From NCBI RefSeq assembly GCF_019805165.1, contig NZ_RWIJ01000002.1, positions 248,001-312,000 of the forward strand: DNA of 64,000 bases, written 5' to 3'. The position numbers and the translations under genes are program-made. The notes under the pieces were generated by a model that was not told where the DNA came from, did not search any database, and saw only the letters and a list, made by a program, of their open reading frames with translations. Shown here piece by piece: positions 50,901-60,113 of the stretch (positions within the stretch are counted from its first letter, which is position 1; every line of letters begins with the position of its first letter). Source of the DNA: Azospirillum sp. 412522 (GTDB lineage Bacteria > Pseudomonadota > Alphaproteobacteria > Azospirillales > Azospirillaceae).

Positions 50901-52505
50901 TCATCCCACGCCCTCACCCTCCGCCAGGGCCTGCTCGGCGCTCAGTTCCTCCAGGTCCAGTTCCGCCTCCAGCCGGTGGAGCACGGTGTCGTGGATGCGG
51001 CCGCCGCGGTGCAGCCCCAGGATCTCCGTGCGGGCGGCACGGTTGGCGGCCAGCACGGCGGCGAAATGCTCGCGCCGGTCCTCCTTCAGCATGCCTTCGC
51101 TCTCGTGGAAGCGCTCGGCCATGGTGGCGCGGTGACCGTATTGTTCGAGCAGGCGGGGGTGGCGCTGGTGGCCGTCGGCGGTGCCGGAGCGCTTGCGCAC
51201 CGCCTCCAGCGCGGCGCGGGCCATGCGGATGCGGGCTTCCGATTCCGACAGGGTCGGCTGCCGCTCCAGGGTAAAACCGCCGAGCCGCATCATGCGGATC
51301 AGCGGGGCCAGCGTGGTCGCCTGCACCAGGATCGATACCAGGATCACCGCCCAGGTCGTCGCCAGGATGATGTCGCGCCCGGGGAAGTCCGCCGGCACCG
51401 ACAGGGCGACCGCGAGGCTGACCACGCCGCGGATCGCCGCCCACCCCATGATCGTCGGCACCGCCACCGACGGGTAGGGGTCGCGCCGCCGCAAGGCCGG
51501 GAACAGGAAGCGGGGCAGGTAGGTCGACGGGAAGAGCCAGGCGAAGCGCGACAGCACCATCGCCAGGGTGACGGCGACGATCATCGGCAAGAGGTCGATG
51601 AGGCCGCCCCCGGCTGCCTCCAGCCGGCCCAGCACGCCGCGCAGCGACAGGCCGATGATGATGAAGACCATCGATTCCATCAGGAAGACCGCGACCGCCC
51701 ACACCGCGTTGGCGTGGGTGCGGAGCTGGGCGCTGAACAGGTCGTGCTGGCGCCGGCCCATCACCAGCCCGCAGCCGACGGTGGCGAGTACGCCCGACAC
51801 CTCCAGCGCCTCGCCGCCCAGATAGCTGCCCCAGGCGGCGAGGAAACCGCCGACGATGCTGAGCGGCACGTCGCGCAGGCGGCCCAGCGCCAAGGCGGCG
51901 ATATGGCCGAACACCACTCCGGCCACCACCCCGCCGATGGCGAGCCACAGGAATTCCAGCGAGGCGTGGCCGGCGTCGAAGGTGCCGGTCATGCCGGCGG
52001 CGATGGCGATGCGGAACAGCACCAGCCCGGTGGCGTCGTTCACCAGGCTTTCGCCTTCAAGAAGGGTGACGATGCGCGGCGGCAGCGGCAGGCCCTTCAG
52101 CGCCGCCTTGGCCGCCACCGCGTCGGGCGGCGACAGGATCGCGCCCAGGGTGAAGCAGGCCGCCCAGGGCAGCGACGGCATTACAAGATGGGCGGCTACC
52201 CCGACCGCCAGCGTGGTGAAGGCGACGGCCCCGACCGCAAGCTGGAGAATGATGCGCAGGTTGGCGCGGAAGTCGCTCCACACCGTGAAATAGGCGCTGG
52301 CGAACAGCAGCGGCGGCAGGAACAGCAGCAGGGTCAGGTCGGGATCGGGGGTGATCTCCGGCAGGCCGGGGATCAGGGCGAGCGCGATGCCGCCCAGCAC
52401 CAGCACCGCCGACGGCGGCATTCGCAGGCGTTTCGCCGCCAGTTCCAACACGATGATCGCCGCCATCAGGCCAAGGACGAGTTCGAACTGACCGGAAGGC
52501 GACAT
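50901..52505 (-). CDS. Na+/H+ antiporter, CPA1 family
   Basis: This encodes 534 residues. About twelve helices occupy residues 8-400. TLGAILSPPDAVAAKAALKG and EGESLVNDATGLVLFRIAIA contain the ion-binding residues of CPA1 exchangers. A cytoplasmic tail of about 130 residues is charged and helical. The ATG at 52505 starts at the first helix. It lies downstream of the YoaK-like gene by 44 bases. Confidence 0.9.
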   Translation of the reverse strand: MSPSGQFELVLGLMAAIIVLELAAKRLRMPPSAVLVLGGIALALIPGLPEITPDPDLTLLLFLPPLLFASAYFTVWSDFRANLRIILQLAVGAVAFTTLAVGVAAHLVMPSLPWAACFTLGAILSPPDAVAAKAALKGLPLPPRIVTLLEGESLVNDATGLVLFRIAIAAGMTGTFDAGHASLEFLWLAIGGVVAGVVFGHIAALALGRLRDVPLSIVGGFLAAWGSYLGGEALEVSGVLATVGCGLVMGRRQHDLFSAQLRTHANAVWAVAVFLMESMVFIIIGLSLRGVLGRLEAAGGGLIDLLPMIVAVTLAMVLSRFAWLFPSTYLPRFLFPALRRRDPYPSVAVPTIMGWAAIRGVVSLAVALSVPADFPGRDIILATTWAVILVSILVQATTLAPLIRMMRLGGFTLERQPTLSESEARIRMARAALEAVRKRSGTADGHQRHPRLLEQYGHRATMAERFHESEGMLKEDRREHFAAVLAANRAARTEILGLHRGGRIHDTVLHRLEAELDLEELSAEQALAEGEGVG

Positions 52506-52549
52506 GCTGTTGGCCCGCTGTTCTGTTTGAAAGATGGAAGGGACGGGGG

Positions 52550-53263
52550 TCAGGCGGCCCCGCTGCTGCTGGCCGGCGTCGCCACGTCCGGATGCAGCGC
52601 GGCGGCGGCGGTGCCGACCAGCCCCAGCGCGCCGGCCAGCAGCAGCGGGGCCGCCAGCCCGCTGTTCGTCACCAGGGTAGCACCGATGGCCGCGCCGACG
52701 AAGATGGCGACGACGCTGCCGATGCGGCGCACCCAATTGGTGTCGGTCCCGCCGGCCAGCCGCGAATCCGCCGCCAGACCGGTCAGCGTCAGGGTCAGCA
52801 CCGTGGTGGTCAGGTCCGGCACCTTCAACTGGCGGATCGTCGCGTTGCGGAAGCCCATCGCCAATGCAGTCAGCAGAATGATGCCGTAGAAGCTCGCCGG
52901 CGAGATCTCGCCATCCTGGCGCAGCCAGGCCAGACCGGCGGCGGCCCACAGCAGTCCGGCCTCGATGGCGGCGGCGCTCAGCAGCCAGCGGCGCAGCGGG
53001 CGGCCGGCATGGGCCTTGCCGGTGCGGCCGGCGACCAATGCCCCGACCAGGAAAGCGCAGATCGCCGTCAGGTAGGGAGCGACGTCGAAGCCCCGCGTCC
53101 CGGCGGCGGCGAAGCCCAGGAACACGATGTTGCCGGTCATGTTGGCGGTGAACACCTTGTCGAGGCCGAGCACGCTGGTGGCGTCGACCAGCCCGGTGGT
53201 CATCGACAGCAGCATCAGAAGCCAGGGCAGCGGCGCCGGGACGGGTGGAGCGGCTGGGGCCAT
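52550..53263 (-). CDS. YoaK/DUF1275 family membrane protein
   Basis: This encodes 237 residues with about six helices. LLSMTTGLVDATSVLGLDKV and FTANMTGNIVFLGFAAAG are the DUF1275 signatures. The function is unknown. The ATG at 53263 follows the DoxX-like gene's stop by 15 bases, so the two are likely co-transcribed with the antiporter gene. Confidence 0.88.
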   Translation of the reverse strand: MAPAAPPVPAPLPWLLMLLSMTTGLVDATSVLGLDKVFTANMTGNIVFLGFAAAGTRGFDVAPYLTAICAFLVGALVAGRTGKAHAGRPLRRWLLSAAAIEAGLLWAAAGLAWLRQDGEISPASFYGIILLTALAMGFRNATIRQLKVPDLTTTVLTLTLTGLAADSRLAGGTDTNWVRRIGSVVAIFVGAAIGATLVTNSGLAAPLLLAGALGLVGTAAAALHPDVATPASSSGAA

Positions 53264-53278
53264 CGGGTTTGCCTCGGC

Positions 53279-53725
53279 TCAGGCGTTGGAGCCGAGGCGG
53301 CGCCGCATCCGCGATATGATCGCAGCGAGCGCGAAGCCGCCGACCAGCCCGAGATGCTCGAAGAAGGCATTGGTCGCCATGAAACGCTCCGGCCCGGCCA
53401 TGGTCCAGAAATCGTTGGCGATCAGGGCGGCCAGGACCGTGAAGACGCCGAGCGCGCCGGCCCCCAGCCACAGCGCCCGGTCCAGCAGGATCAGCAGCGG
53501 GCCGACCAGTTCGACCAGGATGGTCAGCGCCGCCCAGACGGCCGGCGGGGTCAGGCCGAAATGCGCCTGCTCGGCGACGGCACCCGGCCAGTCGGTGAGC
53601 TTCACCACCCCGCCCAGCAGATAGGCGCCGACCAGCGCCAAGCGGGCCAGCAGCCAGGTGCCGTCCCAGTCGAGAATGCGGTCGACGATGTTCTCTGCCG
53701 GGCGCTCAAGGTCGCGGAGGGTCAT
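53279..53725 (-). CDS. DoxX-like membrane protein
   Basis: This encodes 148 residues with four helices, including LARLALVGAYLLGGVVKLTD and ALTILVELVGPLLILLD, then FMATNAFFEHLGLVGGFALA. The plan matches DoxX proteins; this one differs from the copy at 33394 in sequence. It is the first gene after repeat copy C. Confidence 0.75.
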   Translation of the reverse strand: MTLRDLERPAENIVDRILDWDGTWLLARLALVGAYLLGGVVKLTDWPGAVAEQAHFGLTPPAVWAALTILVELVGPLLILLDRALWLGAGALGVFTVLAALIANDFWTMAGPERFMATNAFFEHLGLVGGFALAAIISRMRRRLGSNA

Positions 53726-53754
53726 GGCTGGGGTGTTCCAGTTGGGGTAAATCG

Positions 53755-53906
53755 CCCTCTCCCGTCCCGGGAGAGGGAGGGGACCCGCCGAAGGCGGGGA
53801 GGGTGAGGGGGGATCCAAGAATCCGGAAGCGCACGGTTCATTGTGCCACCCCTCACCCTTCCCATGCTCCGCATGGGTCCCTTCCCTCTCCCGGGGCGGG
53901 AGAGGG
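53755..53906. repeat. paired inverted GC-rich hairpin element, copy C
   Basis: The left module begins CCCTCTCCCGTCCCGGGAG with second hairpin CCCGCC...GGCGGGG; the right one has CCCATGC...GCATGGG. The centre includes a CGCACGGTTC block that also occurs in copy D. It lies between the amidohydrolase stop and the DoxX-like gene. Confidence 0.9.
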
Positions 53907-53926
53907 AGCTTTTTAGGGACGTGCTC

Positions 53927-55897
53927 TTACACCGCCCAGCAGCCGCAGCCGAGCGCGCCCCAGAAGGACTGCACGTCGGCGGCCGGGACGTCGGCGGCAT
54001 AGGCGGCGGCGTGGTCGTGGCCGTGGACGCCGCAGCCGGTGGCGCAGCCGCAGGCCGAGGCCAACGCCTGACGCTGGCTGCCGCTGTCGGCCGACTTGTA
54101 GTAGCCGCCGAAGGTCCGCACCGGCGACCAGTCGGGCATCGGCTTGGGCAGCTGCGGGGCAAGCGGGCCGTAATCGCCCTCGCCATGGACCACCGCGCCG
54201 CCGAGCATGGTCAGGACGGAGGTCAGGTGGACGATGCGGTCCTCCGGCACCGAGAAGAAGTCGTCGGACAGCACGGCGAGGTCGGCGAGCTGGCCGGCCT
54301 TGATCTGGCCCTTCTTGCCCTGCTCGTTGGAGAACCAGGTGTTGGCCTCCGTCCACAGCCGCAGCGCCGTCTCGCGGTCCAGCAGGTTGGCCCGCGGATA
54401 GAGGCTGAGGCCGCCCACCGTCCGGCCGGTCACCAGCCAGGACAGCGAGACCCACGGGTTGTAGCTGGCGACGCGGGTGGCGTCGGTGCCGCCGCCGACC
54501 GGCAGGCCGGCCGCCATCATCTTGGCGATCGGCGGGGTCTGTTCCGCCGCCTTGGCGCCGTAGCGCTCGACGAAATATTCGCCCTGGTAGGCCATGCGGT
54601 GCTGCACGGCGATGCCGCCGCCGAGCGCCGCGATGCGGTCGATGTTGCGGTCGCTGATCGTCTCGGCATGGTCGAAGAACCAGTGCAGCCCGTCGAAGGG
54701 GACGTCGCGGTTGACCTTCTCGAAGACGTCGAGCGCGCGGCTGATGGTCTGGTCGTAGGTGGCGTGCAGGCGCCAGGGCCAGCGGTTCTCGGCCAAGAGG
54801 CGGATCACCGGCTCCAGGTCGCCTTCCATGCTGGGTGGCATGTCCGGGCGGGCGACGCGGAAATCCTCGAAGTCGGCGGCGGAATAGACCAGCATCTCGC
54901 CGGCGCCGTTGTGGCGGTAGCTGTCGTCGCCGTCGCCGGGCTTCACCTTCGACGCCCAGCCGGCGAAGTCGGCCAGCTCTTCCTTCGGCTTCTGGGTGAA
55001 CAGGTTGTAGCTGATGCGCAGGGTCAGCTCGCCGTCGGCATGCAGCTTCTCGACGATGGCGTAATCGTCGGGATAGTTCTGGTAGCCGCCGCCGGCGTCG
55101 ATCACACCGGTCACGCCCAGCCGGTTCATCTCGCGCATGAAATGGCGGGTGGAGTTCAGCTGGTACTCGGGCGGCAGCTTGGGCCCCTTCGCCAGCGTCG
55201 AATAGAGGATCGTCGCGTTGGGCTGGGCCAGCAGCAGGCCGGTCGGGTTGCCGGCGGCATCGTGCACGATCTCGCCGCCGGGCGGGTTCGGCGTGTCCTT
55301 GGTATAGCCGACGGCACGCAGGGCCGCGGCATTCAGCAGGGCGCGGTCGTAGAGGTGCAGGATGAAGACCGGCGTGTCGGGAGCGGCGGCGTTCAGCTCC
55401 TCGATGGTCGGCAGGCGCTTTTCGGCGAACTGGTGCTCGGTGAAGCCGCCGACGACGCGGACCCATTGCGGTGCCGGAGTGATCGCCGCCTGCTGCTTCA
55501 GCATCGCCATGGCGTCGGCGAGGCTCGGCACGCCGTCCCAGCGCAGCTCCATGTTGTAGTTCAGGCCGCCGCGGATGATGTGCATGTGGCTGTCGATCAG
55601 CCCGGGAATCACCCGCCGGCCCTTGGCGTCGATCACCGTCGCCTGGGGAGCCGCGGCGCGCACCTCCGCCTCCGTGCCGACGGCGAGGAAGCGGCCGTCG
55701 CGGATGGCGATGGCGCTGGCCTGCGGGTTGGCGCGGTCGAGCGTGGTGACCTTGGCGTTGACGAGGATCAGATCGCCTGAGGCGGCAGTGTTCGGCATGG
55801 CGGCATTCCCGGGTCTGGACGCGAGGGTGGACAGCAGCGGCGATGCTAGCAGGGATGCGGCGGCACTTCCCGCCATCGCTTTCCGGCGGTCGATCAT
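53927..55897 (-). CDS. amidohydrolase (YtcJ-like metal-dependent hydrolase) with Cys/His-rich tail
   Basis: This encodes 656 residues. A twin-arginine-like leader (RRKAMAGSAAASLLASPLLS) suggests export folded. The amidohydrolase 3 pattern follows: VIPGLIDSHMHIIRGG gives the metal-binding H-x-H, then later HWFFDHAE and GGGTDATRVASYNPW. The last about 45 residues hold CGCATGCGVHGHDH and end GCGCWAV, an unusual Cys/His-rich addition. The substrate is unknown. The XapX gene lies 8 bases upstream. Confidence 0.85.
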   Translation of the reverse strand: MIDRRKAMAGSAAASLLASPLLSTLASRPGNAAMPNTAASGDLILVNAKVTTLDRANPQASAIAIRDGRFLAVGTEAEVRAAAPQATVIDAKGRRVIPGLIDSHMHIIRGGLNYNMELRWDGVPSLADAMAMLKQQAAITPAPQWVRVVGGFTEHQFAEKRLPTIEELNAAAPDTPVFILHLYDRALLNAAALRAVGYTKDTPNPPGGEIVHDAAGNPTGLLLAQPNATILYSTLAKGPKLPPEYQLNSTRHFMREMNRLGVTGVIDAGGGYQNYPDDYAIVEKLHADGELTLRISYNLFTQKPKEELADFAGWASKVKPGDGDDSYRHNGAGEMLVYSAADFEDFRVARPDMPPSMEGDLEPVIRLLAENRWPWRLHATYDQTISRALDVFEKVNRDVPFDGLHWFFDHAETISDRNIDRIAALGGGIAVQHRMAYQGEYFVERYGAKAAEQTPPIAKMMAAGLPVGGGTDATRVASYNPWVSLSWLVTGRTVGGLSLYPRANLLDRETALRLWTEANTWFSNEQGKKGQIKAGQLADLAVLSDDFFSVPEDRIVHLTSVLTMLGGAVVHGEGDYGPLAPQLPKPMPDWSPVRTFGGYYKSADSGSQRQALASACGCATGCGVHGHDHAAAYAADVPAADVQSFWGALGCGCWAV

Positions 55898-55905
55898 GGG
55901 AGGCG

Positions 55906-56193
55906 TCACGCCTTGTCTCCCCCTGCGGTCTCGGCGGTGGCCTTGACGGCCGCCGGCGCCTCCGCTCCCACATGCGGCCCCAGCACATGGCGGGCGCAGT
56001 CGGTCTGGATGAAGGCGACGACCGGTTCGCCGGCGATCAGCCGCTTGACGACCGGCACCACCTGTTCGCCGACCAGCATGCCGAGCAGTCCGATCAACGC
56101 GATGGTCGGCGGCGCCGGCGAGCGGACGCCGATCAGCGCATAGATGACGCCGACCAGGATGCCGGCGCCGGCCGAAAGGAGATAGGGCATCAT
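55906..56193 (-). CDS. XapX domain-containing membrane protein
   Basis: This encodes 95 residues. Two helices (YLLSAGAGILVGVIYALIG and IALIGLLGMLVGEQVVPV) form the XapX domain, with VRSPAPPTIALIGLLGML as its signature between them. The polar tail is Ala-rich. XapX genes commonly sit beside amidohydrolase and isochorismatase-family genes, as here. The function is unknown. Confidence 0.85.
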   Translation of the reverse strand: MMPYLLSAGAGILVGVIYALIGVRSPAPPTIALIGLLGMLVGEQVVPVVKRLIAGEPVVAFIQTDCARHVLGPHVGAEAPAAVKATAETAGGDKA

Positions 56194-56262
56194 GGGTCCG
56201 GACTCCCGGTCTGTAAATAGGGGCCGGTGCCCAGGCGGAGCCGGGCACCGGGACATGTCGGA

Positions 56263-56943
56263 TCAGCCGTGCTTGAGGCCGCCGACCACCTTGTGCGGGA
56301 ACTCGCCGCGCTGCGGGGCCTTGTGCAGCATGGTGTAGGCGTAATCGACGCCCATGCCGTAGGCGCCGAAATGCTCGCGGACGATGTTCATCACGCCGTC
56401 ATAGGTGCCGCGCTTGGCCCAGTCGCGCTGGATTTCCAGCAGGACGTTGACCGCGGTGATGGAATGGGCGCCGGCCTGCTCCATGCGGCGGACCGCGGCG
56501 TCGTGGGCCTCCTGCGAAGTACCGCCCGAGCAGTCGGTGACGATGTAGACCTCGAAGCCTTCCTCGATGGCGCACAGCGTCGGGTACAGCAGGCAGGCTT
56601 CCGTCCACAGGGCAGCGATGACCAGCTTCTTCTTGCCGGTCGCCTTGACCGCGGCCACCAGCTCCTCGGAGTCCCAGCTGTTCATCGAGGTGCGCTCGAT
56701 CGGGTCCTGCTTCAGGACGTCCATCAGCTCCGGCCAGATGTAGCCGGAGAAGCTCTCGGTCTCCACCGCGGTCACGATGGTCGAGGCGCCGAACAGCTTG
56801 GCGGTCTTGGCGAGCGCGATGGTGTTGTTCTTCAACTGCTGACGGTCGATGTTGACGACGCCGAAGGACATCTGCGGCTGGTGATCGACGAAGATGAAGA
56901 CGGTGTCGTCGGCGTTGATGAGCGACTTGGCGTTGAAGGTCAT
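56263..56943 (-). CDS. YcaC-like isochorismatase-family hydrolase
   Basis: This encodes 226 residues. FIFVDHQPQMSFGV contains the catalytic Asp20, and ALWTEACLLYPTLCAIEEGF gives the nucleophilic Cys117. SFSGYIWPELMDVLKQDPIE fits the YcaC group. The substrate is unknown for this group. The ATG at 56943 is preferred to a longer reading into the promoter region. Confidence 0.88.
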   Translation of the reverse strand: MTFNAKSLINADDTVFIFVDHQPQMSFGVVNIDRQQLKNNTIALAKTAKLFGASTIVTAVETESFSGYIWPELMDVLKQDPIERTSMNSWDSEELVAAVKATGKKKLVIAALWTEACLLYPTLCAIEEGFEVYIVTDCSGGTSQEAHDAAVRRMEQAGAHSITAVNVLLEIQRDWAKRGTYDGVMNIVREHFGAYGMGVDYAYTMLHKAPQRGEFPHKVVGGLKHG

Positions 56944-57012
56944 GATTTTTCCTGTTCGGTGCGGGTTTTGATGGGGTGGGTCGCCTGCCGTCGGTGTGTC
57001 GTCGGCGCCGTC

Positions 57013-57029
57013 TGACAAGGACTTTGTCA
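57013..57029. promoter_or_regulatory. palindrome upstream of the YcaC-like gene
   Basis: TGACAA and TTGTCA form perfect 6-base arms around 5 bases, about 70 bases upstream of the chosen start and in the 159-bp gap after dps. It is a possible operator of an internal promoter. Confidence 0.35.
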
Positions 57030-57102
57030 TGGTGAATGGCGTGGAACAATCATGCGTAATGGAACATGACTGTTGCGTCTTCAGGGACGATGGCGAGAAG
57101 GG

Positions 57103-57597
57103 TCAGGTGGCGGATTCGCCGGTCACCAGATGGGCCTCGAGCATCCACAGCTGCTTGTCGCACTCCCGCGAGACCTGGGTGAACAGGTCGGCGGTATCGG
57201 CGTCGCCCGCCGCGGTGGCGGCCTCGATGTCGGCGCGCGCGCGGGCGCCGAACTGGGCCAGCGCGCCGGCCAGCGCCTTCAGGTGCGCCACGCCGTCGAT
57301 CGCCTGCAGCGGATACTCGTAGAGCGCGCTGCGGGCGGCGGTGGTCTGCACCCGGCCGTCGGCGATATGGCCCAGGGCGGTGATGCGTTCGGCGATCAGG
57401 TCGACGAAGCCCTCGACCTCGTCATGGGCGCGGTCGAACAGCTCGTGCAGTTGCAGGAAATGCGGACCCTTGACGTTCCAATGCGCCTGCTTGGTCTGGG
57501 CTTCCAGGTCGAGCGCGTCGGACAGGCGGGCCTGGAGCAGCGCCACCGCTTCCTTGCGCACCGATTCATGCAGGTCGAGACGGGACAGGTAGGTCAT
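57103..57597 (-). CDS. dps: Dps-family DNA-protection ferritin
   Basis: This encodes 164 residues. All ferroxidase ligands line up with the E. coli protein: His39, His51, Asp55, Asp66 and Glu70 (HWNVKGPHFLQLHELFD then DLIAE). It stores iron oxidised by peroxide and shields DNA. The ATG is 4 bases past the haloperoxidase-type gene's stop. Confidence 0.93.
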   Translation of the reverse strand: MTYLSRLDLHESVRKEAVALLQARLSDALDLEAQTKQAHWNVKGPHFLQLHELFDRAHDEVEGFVDLIAERITALGHIADGRVQTTAARSALYEYPLQAIDGVAHLKALAGALAQFGARARADIEAATAAGDADTADLFTQVSRECDKQLWMLEAHLVTGESAT

Positions 57598-57601
57598 CGG
57601 C

Positions 57602-58597
57602 TCAGCTCCGGATGAAGGCCAGAAGTTCCTCGTTCACGATGTCCTTGTGGGTGGTGCAGATGCCGTGCGGCGCACCGGGGACGACCTTGAGCGTGCCCTT
57701 CGGCAGAAGGGCGACGGCGGCCTTGGCGGAGGTGGCGATCGGGACGATCTGGTCGTCGTCGCCGTGCATCACCAGCGTCGGGACGATCATCTTCTTCAGA
57801 TCTTCGCGCTGGTCGGTCTCGGAGAAGGCCTTGACGCACTCGTACTCGGCCAGCAGGCCGCCCATCATGCCCTGCATCCAGAAGCTGTCGATGACGCCCT
57901 GGGAAATCTTGGCGCCCGGGCGGTTGTAGCCGTAGAAGGGAGTCGTCAGATCCCGGAAGAACTGCGAGCGGTCGGCCTTCACGCCGGCGCGGATGCCGTC
58001 GAACACCTCCATCGGCACGCCGTCCGGGTTCCAGGCGGTCTTCACCATGATCGGCGGGATGGCGCCGATCAGCACCGCCTTGGCGACGCGCGACACGCCG
58101 TGGCGGCCGATGTAGCGGGCGACCTCGCCGCCGCCGGTGGAGTGGCCGACATGGACGGCGTTCTTCAGCTCCAGCGCCTCGGTCACCGCGGCCAGATCGT
58201 CGGCATAATGGTCGAGATCGTTGCCGAAGCCCGGCTGCGACGACCGGCCATGGCCGCGGCGGTCATGGGCGATGGTGCGGTAGCCGTGCTGGGCCAGGAA
58301 CATCATCTGGTCTTCGAAGGCGTCGCCGGTCAACGGCCAGCCATGGCTGAAGACCACCGTCTGGCCGGTCTGCGGACCCCACTGCTTGACGTAGATCTGG
58401 ACGCCGTCCTTGGTGGTGACGTAGCTGCCGTGGAGCATGGGTTTCGTTCCTTTGGTCTGGTCTTGGCGGACGGCCGCCTTTTCAGCCGCGGCGGCGGGGC
58501 CGGCGACAGCGGTCAGCACGCCGCTGCCCGCAACGGCGAGGGCGGCGCTGCCGGAGAGGACCGTGCGGCGGGACGGGTGGAAATCCTGGGTGGTCAT
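57602..58597 (-). CDS. alpha/beta hydrolase, non-heme haloperoxidase/perhydrolase type, exported
   Basis: This encodes 331 residues. The leader has a Tat motif ([18 protein letters not shown]). The mature protein has [29 protein letters not shown] and the nucleophile elbow [17 protein letters not shown] (Ser153), the hallmark of the cofactor-free chloroperoxidase group, then [10 protein letters not shown] and GAPHGI for Asp and His. It is more often an esterase than a true haloperoxidase. Export plus coupling to dps suggests a role in oxidative stress. The ATG at 58597 opens the Tat leader. Confidence 0.9.
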   Translation of the reverse strand: MTTQDFHPSRRTVLSGSAALAVAGSGVLTAVAGPAAAAEKAAVRQDQTKGTKPMLHGSYVTTKDGVQIYVKQWGPQTGQTVVFSHGWPLTGDAFEDQMMFLAQHGYRTIAHDRRGHGRSSQPGFGNDLDHYADDLAAVTEALELKNAVHVGHSTGGGEVARYIGRHGVSRVAKAVLIGAIPPIMVKTAWNPDGVPMEVFDGIRAGVKADRSQFFRDLTTPFYGYNRPGAKISQGVIDSFWMQGMMGGLLAEYECVKAFSETDQREDLKKMIVPTLVMHGDDDQIVPIATSAKAAVALLPKGTLKVVPGAPHGICTTHKDIVNEELLAFIRS

Positions 58598-58767
58598 GCG
58601 AAGTCCGTTCGGGGCCGGGCCGGCAGGGCGGCGTCGGCTGTCTTGATGAACGGATCTTAGGGAATGGGCGGAGAGGGGGATTGCCTCTTCGGAACCGCTT
58701 TTGCCGGTTCTGCACATCGCCGCTGCTGCGGAATGCTGTTTGCGCTGGGAGGCTATCGCATGAGGTT

Positions 58768-58926
58768 CCCTCTCCCGCCCCGGGAGAGGGAGGGGACCCG
58801 CGCCGAAGGCGTGGGAAGGGTGAGGGGTGGGGCGAGAATCCTGAACCGCACGGTTCCTTGGATAACCCCTCACCCTTCCCATGGCTTACGCCATGGGCCC
58901 CTTCCCTCTCCCGGGGCGGGAGAGGG
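58768..58926. repeat. paired inverted GC-rich hairpin element, copy D
   Basis: The left module has second hairpin GCGCC...GGCGTGGG; the right one has CCCATGGC...GCCATGGG. It ends 2 bases before the stop codon of the dehydrogenase gene, so it can terminate that operon. Confidence 0.9.
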
Positions 58927-58928
58927 AA

Positions 58929-60113
58929 CTAACCGGCCAACGACACCCAAGCAGCGTCGCGGCGGCTGGACTCCACGGCACCGTGGATGAAGCGCACGCC
59001 GCGCACGCCGTCCTCCACCGTCGGCAGGGGCACGTCGGCAGGCGCCGGACGGCCGTCCAGACGGGCGGCGATGCGGTCGGCGGCGTCGCGGTAGATCTGG
59101 GCGAAGCCTTCCAGATAGCCTTCCGGATGGCCGGCGGGAGTGCGCGAGATGCCGGTGGCGGCCGGCAGGCTTCCCGCACCGGCGCGCAGCAGGGTGCGGG
59201 TCGGCTCGCCGAGCGGGGTGAAGCGCAACTCGTTGGGCTGTTCCTGCTGCCAGTCCAGCCCGCCGGCCTCGCCGAAGACGCGCAGGCGCAGGCCGTTGGT
59301 GGTGCCGGGGGAGACCTGGCTCGCCCACAGCATGCCGCGGGCGCCGCCGTCGAACCGCAGCATGATGTGGGCGTTGTCGTCCAGCCGCCGGCCGGGCACG
59401 AAGGCGGTCAGGTCGGCGGCGAGCGCGGTGCAGCGCAGCCCGGTGACGAACTCCGCCAGATGGAAGGCGTGGGTGCCGATGTCGCCGATGCAGCCGGCGA
59501 TGCCGCTCTGTGCCGGATCGGTACGCCAGGACGCCTGCTTCTGGCCGCTGGCCTCCAGATCGGTCGCCAGCCAGTCCTGGGCATATTCGGCCTGCACCAC
59601 CCGGATCCTGCCCAGCATGCCGGACGCCACCATGGCCTGGGCCTGCCGGATCATCGGATAGCCGCTGTAATTGTGGGTCAGGACGAAGACGAGGTCGCGT
59701 TGGCGCACCAGGGCCGCCAGTTCCTCCGCCTCCTCAACGGTGTGGACCAGCGGCTTGTCGCAGATGACGTGGATGCCGGCTTCGAGGAAGGCCTTGGCGG
59801 CGGGGTAATGCAGGTGGTTCGGCGTGACGATGGCGACGGCGTCGATGCCGTCCGGTCGTGCCGCTTCCGCCTTCGCCATCCGATGGAAGTCGTCGTAGCA
59901 GCGGTCGGGCGCCAGGAACAGCTCCGCCCCGCTGGCCCGCGCCCGTTCGGGATTGGAGGACAGGGCACCGGCGACCAGCTCGTAGCGGTCGTCGATGCGG
60001 GCGGCGATTCGGTGGACGGCGCCGATGAAGGCGCCCTGGCCGCCGCCGACCATGCCCAGCCTCAAGCGTCTCGCGAAGGCTGGCGATCGGGCGGGTGCTC
60101 GATCCGCGCTCAT
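58929..60113 (-). CDS. Gfo/Idh/MocA family oxidoreductase
   Basis: This encodes 394 residues. The NAD-binding motif is GMVGGGQGAFIGAVHR at about 20-35, and the catalytic lysine is in CDKPLVHT (the D-K-P form of E-K-P). GCIGDIGTHAFHLAEF supplies the usual active-site Asp and His. Such enzymes act on inositols and other cyclic or amino sugars. It is coupled to the isomerase gene by ATGA. Confidence 0.9.
   Translation of the reverse strand: MSADRAPARSPAFARRLRLGMVGGGQGAFIGAVHRIAARIDDRYELVAGALSSNPERARASGAELFLAPDRCYDDFHRMAKAEAARPDGIDAVAIVTPNHLHYPAAKAFLEAGIHVICDKPLVHTVEEAEELAALVRQRDLVFVLTHNYSGYPMIRQAQAMVASGMLGRIRVVQAEYAQDWLATDLEASGQKQASWRTDPAQSGIAGCIGDIGTHAFHLAEFVTGLRCTALAADLTAFVPGRRLDDNAHIMLRFDGGARGMLWASQVSPGTTNGLRLRVFGEAGGLDWQQEQPNELRFTPLGEPTRTLLRAGAGSLPAATGISRTPAGHPEGYLEGFAQIYRDAADRIAARLDGRPAPADVPLPTVEDGVRGVRFIHGAVESSRRDAAWVSLAG

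Noticed and set aside
57602..58882. Longer haloperoxidase reading starting in the repeat element
   Set aside because: It would translate repeat copy D; the ATG at 58597 begins a proper Tat leader.
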